Source of the DNA: Alkalimonas mucilaginosa
GTDB lineage: Bacteria > Pseudomonadota > Gammaproteobacteria > Enterobacterales > Alteromonadaceae
NCBI RefSeq assembly: GCF_036327005.1
Contig: NZ_JAUGZK010000003.1
Coordinates: 186,001-250,000 of the forward strand
DNA: 64,000 nucleotides
Direction: 5' to 3'
Part shown: positions 61,415-64,000 of the stretch, piece after piece
Numbering within the stretch: the stretch's first letter is position 1
Layout of the letters: each line of letters opens with the position of its first letter
Translations under genes and position numbers: made by a program
Notes under the pieces: generated by a model
Seen by the model: the letters and a program-made list of their open reading frames with translations, nothing else
Database searches by the model: none
What the model was told of the DNA's origin: nothing

Positions 61415-62236
61415 TTATGCTCCTTTAAAGACCTGTTTGACCCTGTCTTTGTAGCTACGGCTGACTTTCACCGTCTGATCATTGCTTAACATCAACTGAT
61501 GCTCGCCATTGGGTAACATCTGCAGCTTTACGATGGTATTTACATTGACAATGGCAGAACGATGCACCCGGACAAACAAGCGCGGATCCAGTTCTTGCTC
61601 CAGCTCCTTCATGGTTTTACGCAGAATATGGGTTTGGCCATCACGGGTATGGATACACATGTAATCACCGGCTGCATCCACCCAATCAATATCAATCACC
61701 ATTACCCGGGTAATTTCGCCACTGTCTTTGATACTAATGGCATCCGGATAGCGTGAGTCAACCACTGGCTCTTCGTTACTCAGCCGCTCCAAAATAGTGT
61801 CGGCTGCATCACCGGTTAAGCGGGATACCACCTGCGCCAGTTGCGATTTGTGCTTCTGATCATCCCGGCTGTCAAACACCTTGATGGCTTTATCCACAGC
61901 CAGCTTTAACCGCTCTGCCTCAACTGGCTTTAGTACATAATCAATAGCATTGACATCAAAGGCCGCCAACGCATAGTGATCGTAAGCGGTGACAAAAATA
62001 ATGTAAGGCATTGGCAATTGTTGATTTTGCAAATGTTCAATTACAGCAAAGCCATTAATACCTGGCATTTCTACATCCAGAAACACCAAATCGGGCTGAT
62101 GCGCAGCAATGGCATCAATCGCTTCTTTACCATTGGCACATTCAGCGACTACCGTCAGCTCCTTAAATTCTCCCAGCCGGTACAACATCCCTTTGCGGGC
62201 TAATGGCTCATCATCGACTACTACTACCTTCAGCAT
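61415..62236 (-). CDS. LytTR-type response regulator (AlgR/BtsR-like)
   Basis: 273 residues. Receiver domain 1-120 with acidic pocket in VVVDDEPLARKGM, phosphoacceptor Asp in LVFLDVEMPGINGF (near residue 54) and Lys in YVLKPVEAERL. The LytTR DNA-binding domain fills the C-terminus (VRVHRSAIVNVNTI, VSRSYKDRVKQVF). LytTR regulators bind direct repeats. The partner kinase gene is 5 bases upstream. Target genes are not evident here. Confidence 0.93.
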   Translation of the reverse strand: MLKVVVVDDEPLARKGMLYRLGEFKELTVVAECANGKEAIDAIAAHQPDLVFLDVEMPGINGFAVIEHLQNQQLPMPYIIFVTAYDHYALAAFDVNAIDYVLKPVEAERLKLAVDKAIKVFDSRDDQKHKSQLAQVVSRLTGDAADTILERLSNEEPVVDSRYPDAISIKDSGEITRVMVIDIDWVDAAGDYMCIHTRDGQTHILRKTMKELEQELDPRLFVRVHRSAIVNVNTIVKLQMLPNGEHQLMLSNDQTVKVSRSYKDRVKQVFKGA

Positions 62237-62241
62237 GCTCT

Positions 62242-63324
62242 TTATTCCGTTGTGTCCAGTTCATAAGGGATACGAATATTGACCTTCAGTCCCAATGGAT
62301 CGTTGTGCGTCAGCACCAATGAAAAATTATGATCGTACAATGCCGCTAACCGCTCACGGGTATTGACCAAACCAACCCCACTGTTTTCCGACTTGGGCAA
62401 ACCACCATCCAGCGGCACACCTGGTCCATTGTCGGCTACTTCCAACAGCAGATCATGACCAAACTTTTTCGCTGAAATTGCAATTCGGCCACCTTCTACC
62501 TGGGTTGCTACTGCGTACTTTATGGCATTTTCAATCAGGGGTTGCAAGATTAAACTGGGTACTAATGCCTGGCAGGCTTCATCACTGATTTCAAAACTCA
62601 CCTTCAACCGCTCTGAAAAACGTACTTTTTCAATTTCCAGATAAAGCCGAGCCGCACTGATTTCCTGTTGCAGGGGGACTTTTTTGATCGGATCTTTGTA
62701 CAAAGAATAACGCAAAAAGTCACTGAGCCGGGTTACCATTTTCTCCGCAGTATCATTTTCTCTGGTCAACACCAGCGTAGAAATTGCGTTTAAGGTATTG
62801 AATAAAAAGTGAGGGTTGAGCTGGTAGCGCAACATCTTTAACTGAGCTTCATGCGCTCTGTTGGTAGCAGTAAGCAGCTTCTGCTTTTCCCGTTGCAGGG
62901 TCTGGTAATACTTAATACCAAAATAAAGGCCACTCCAGCTTAGGATCACATAAAAAGAGACCGGCGTATGTCGCAGGTACAACTGGGCCCAACTCCAGCT
63001 TTTTGGCTGAAAGCCATGGCGGTAGATTTCCCAGTAGGAATGGTTTTTAAAGATGGTCCATACCACGGCAACCACAGTGGCCAGCAACAAGACCGTCAGG
63101 ATCATTTTTAGTGGATGCCAGTGCCAGGCACGTTGATACACATAGCGCAGGGGTATGGTCAGTAACCAGCCCACAAAGGCATCCAGTAATACCACCCATA
63201 GGTAAGCATCGCGCATCTCCTGCACCAGAGAGCCCAGATAATGCACCACGGCAAAACCTATCCAACCGAGCGTGTGCAGTAGCCAAAATTGCAGATGTCT
63301 TTTATCGTCTAAGTTGTGAAGCAA
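62242..63324 (-). CDS. LytS/AlgZ-like membrane sensor histidine kinase
   Basis: 360 residues. Four N-terminal transmembrane helices (about residues 10-135, e.g. LLHTLGWIGFAVVHYLGSL and TVLLLATVVAVVWTIFK) and a short helix precede the His_kinase domain: phospho-accepting His in YQLNPHFLFNTLNAIS, N box LQPLIENAIKYAVATQ and G box VADNGPGVPL. It lacks the GAF and large sensor region of BtsS, so AlgZ-like is a better description. The stimulus is unknown. Operon with the response regulator. Confidence 0.92.
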   Translation of the reverse strand: MLHNLDDKRHLQFWLLHTLGWIGFAVVHYLGSLVQEMRDAYLWVVLLDAFVGWLLTIPLRYVYQRAWHWHPLKMILTVLLLATVVAVVWTIFKNHSYWEIYRHGFQPKSWSWAQLYLRHTPVSFYVILSWSGLYFGIKYYQTLQREKQKLLTATNRAHEAQLKMLRYQLNPHFLFNTLNAISTLVLTRENDTAEKMVTRLSDFLRYSLYKDPIKKVPLQQEISAARLYLEIEKVRFSERLKVSFEISDEACQALVPSLILQPLIENAIKYAVATQVEGGRIAISAKKFGHDLLLEVADNGPGVPLDGGLPKSENSGVGLVNTRERLAALYDHNFSLVLTHNDPLGLKVNIRIPYELDTTE

Positions 63325-63409
63325 GGCGCCACCAGAACTGCTTGAGATAGCTGAAATTATACCCGAGTGCAGCCAGGCTGCAGCTCAGTTAAACCTGAAT
63401 CCCGCTACA

Positions 63410-63892
63410 TTAGTCGCAACGGCGCTGATAACGGATGCCAAGGCGCTGCAACACAAAGCTCAGTAGCCAGGCCGGCCCAATCAGCAAAAAGAAAATATCC
63501 TGAAAAAAGGACGGTTTTTTCCCTTCAATATGATGCCCGATAAATTGCAACAGCCACATGACTGCAAAGAGTACCAGGCTACTGAGCCAAAGAGGCCAGC
63601 CAAGCGCCAGTTCGTGCCAACGCAACACAGAAAATACCAGAGCGGTAAACAAGGTCATGCCCGCACCCAGTGCAAAAGATAAACTAAAATAAAACACCAA
63701 CACAGGTACAGCCATTAACATGGCCCAATTGATTTGGCTGGCAGCCAGACCGGACAAAGGCATCGGAATGGACCATAGCAAACCAAAAACAGTGCCATAA
63801 ATGATTGGCACCGCTAACCAGTGAATGGCCTTATTTATTTTATTTTGATGGCTTACCGCGTATGCATCAAACCACTGCTGTGCTGTTTTCAT
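63410..63892 (-). CDS. Mpo1-like membrane protein (DUF962)
   Basis: 160 residues of the DUF962/YGL010w family, with about four helices and conserved His residues: YAVSHQNKINKAIHWLAVP at the N-terminus and LLQFIGHHIEGKKPSF near residue 115. The yeast relative Mpo1 is an Fe2+-dependent dioxygenase acting on 2-hydroxy fatty acids in phytosphingosine breakdown. The bacterial role is not known. Faces the same way as the two-component pair but is separated by 85 bases. Confidence 0.88.
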   Translation of the reverse strand: MKTAQQWFDAYAVSHQNKINKAIHWLAVPIIYGTVFGLLWSIPMPLSGLAASQINWAMLMAVPVLVFYFSLSFALGAGMTLFTALVFSVLRWHELALGWPLWLSSLVLFAVMWLLQFIGHHIEGKKPSFFQDIFFLLIGPAWLLSFVLQRLGIRYQRRCD

Positions 63893-64000
63893 TGTGTCAC
63901 CTGGCGGCTGCTAACTGCTCTTACCAGATTAATCCAACAGCACACAAAGTCAAGTAAAGGACCTAGCCATCAAACCCTGACAGCACCGGCACAGGTTTGC

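Overview
The window looks like chromosome of an aquatic gammaproteobacterium close to Rheinheimera, Alishewanella and their Alteromonadales-like relatives. This is inferred from the gene set: divergent bioA/bioBFCD, zwf-pgl-edd-glk-eda with divergent hexR, NhaD, DUF3466 next to uup and rlmKL, tandem initiator tRNA genes, and bacterial tricorn-like and DUF885 peptidases. Base composition looks moderate (about half GC) and uniform. Gene density is high and most genes are housekeeping or metabolic. I see no phage, insertion sequence, rRNA operon or CRISPR array.

Layout. 1-822 is the C-terminal end of a secreted subtilisin-type protease (P domain plus PKD domain). 931-4706 is a MoxR ATPase / DUF58 / transglutaminase operon. 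4732-8007 is a large periplasmic tricorn-like S41 peptidase. 8162-9557 is a small accessory patch: a DUF4377 lipoprotein, a Sel1-like fragment, a ParE/RelE-type toxin with its antitoxin, and a possible gene remnant. 9628-11354 holds htpX and pepE. 11346-16419 is the biotin locus, bioBFCD divergent from bioA. 16437-24097 holds a small membrane protein, asnS, a nitroreductase, glgC-glgA and fadH. 24246-27209 holds sppA and ansA. 27212-31698 holds a Gln-rich DUF349 protein, yeaC, a zinc-ribbon membrane protein and a CCP-like M14 carboxypeptidase. 31802-38449 holds a TlpA-like redoxin, a DUF3466 protein, uup, a glutaredoxin-like protein and rlmKL. 38651-38889 holds two identical initiator tRNA genes, followed by decayed tRNA fragments. 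39195-48940 holds ggt, a DUF1543 protein, prpE, an endonuclease/exonuclease/phosphatase-fold protein, an unrecognised secreted protein, glutaminase, a DUF885 lipoprotein and an HDOD protein. 49098-50549 is nhaD.

50846-61358 is a central-carbon block. zwf, pgl, edd, glk and eda form one minus-strand operon giving the full route from glucose through the Entner-Doudoroff pathway to pyruvate and glyceraldehyde 3-phosphate. hexR is divergent and is followed by pyk; a DMT-type permease and pfkA come next. A perfect 15-base HexR box lies between zwf and hexR and a near-perfect one lies before pyk, so a KDPG-responsive regulon can be read directly from the DNA. The window ends with an AlgR/AlgZ-like two-component pair and an Mpo1-like membrane protein.

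I found no clear new multigene system. The items most worth a second look are the decaying tRNA-fMet array, the ansA promoter that overlaps the sppA stop codon and terminator, the toxin-antitoxin patch with gene fragments, the HexR boxes, an unrecognised secreted protein at 44559, and several hairpins shared between neighbouring coding regions.
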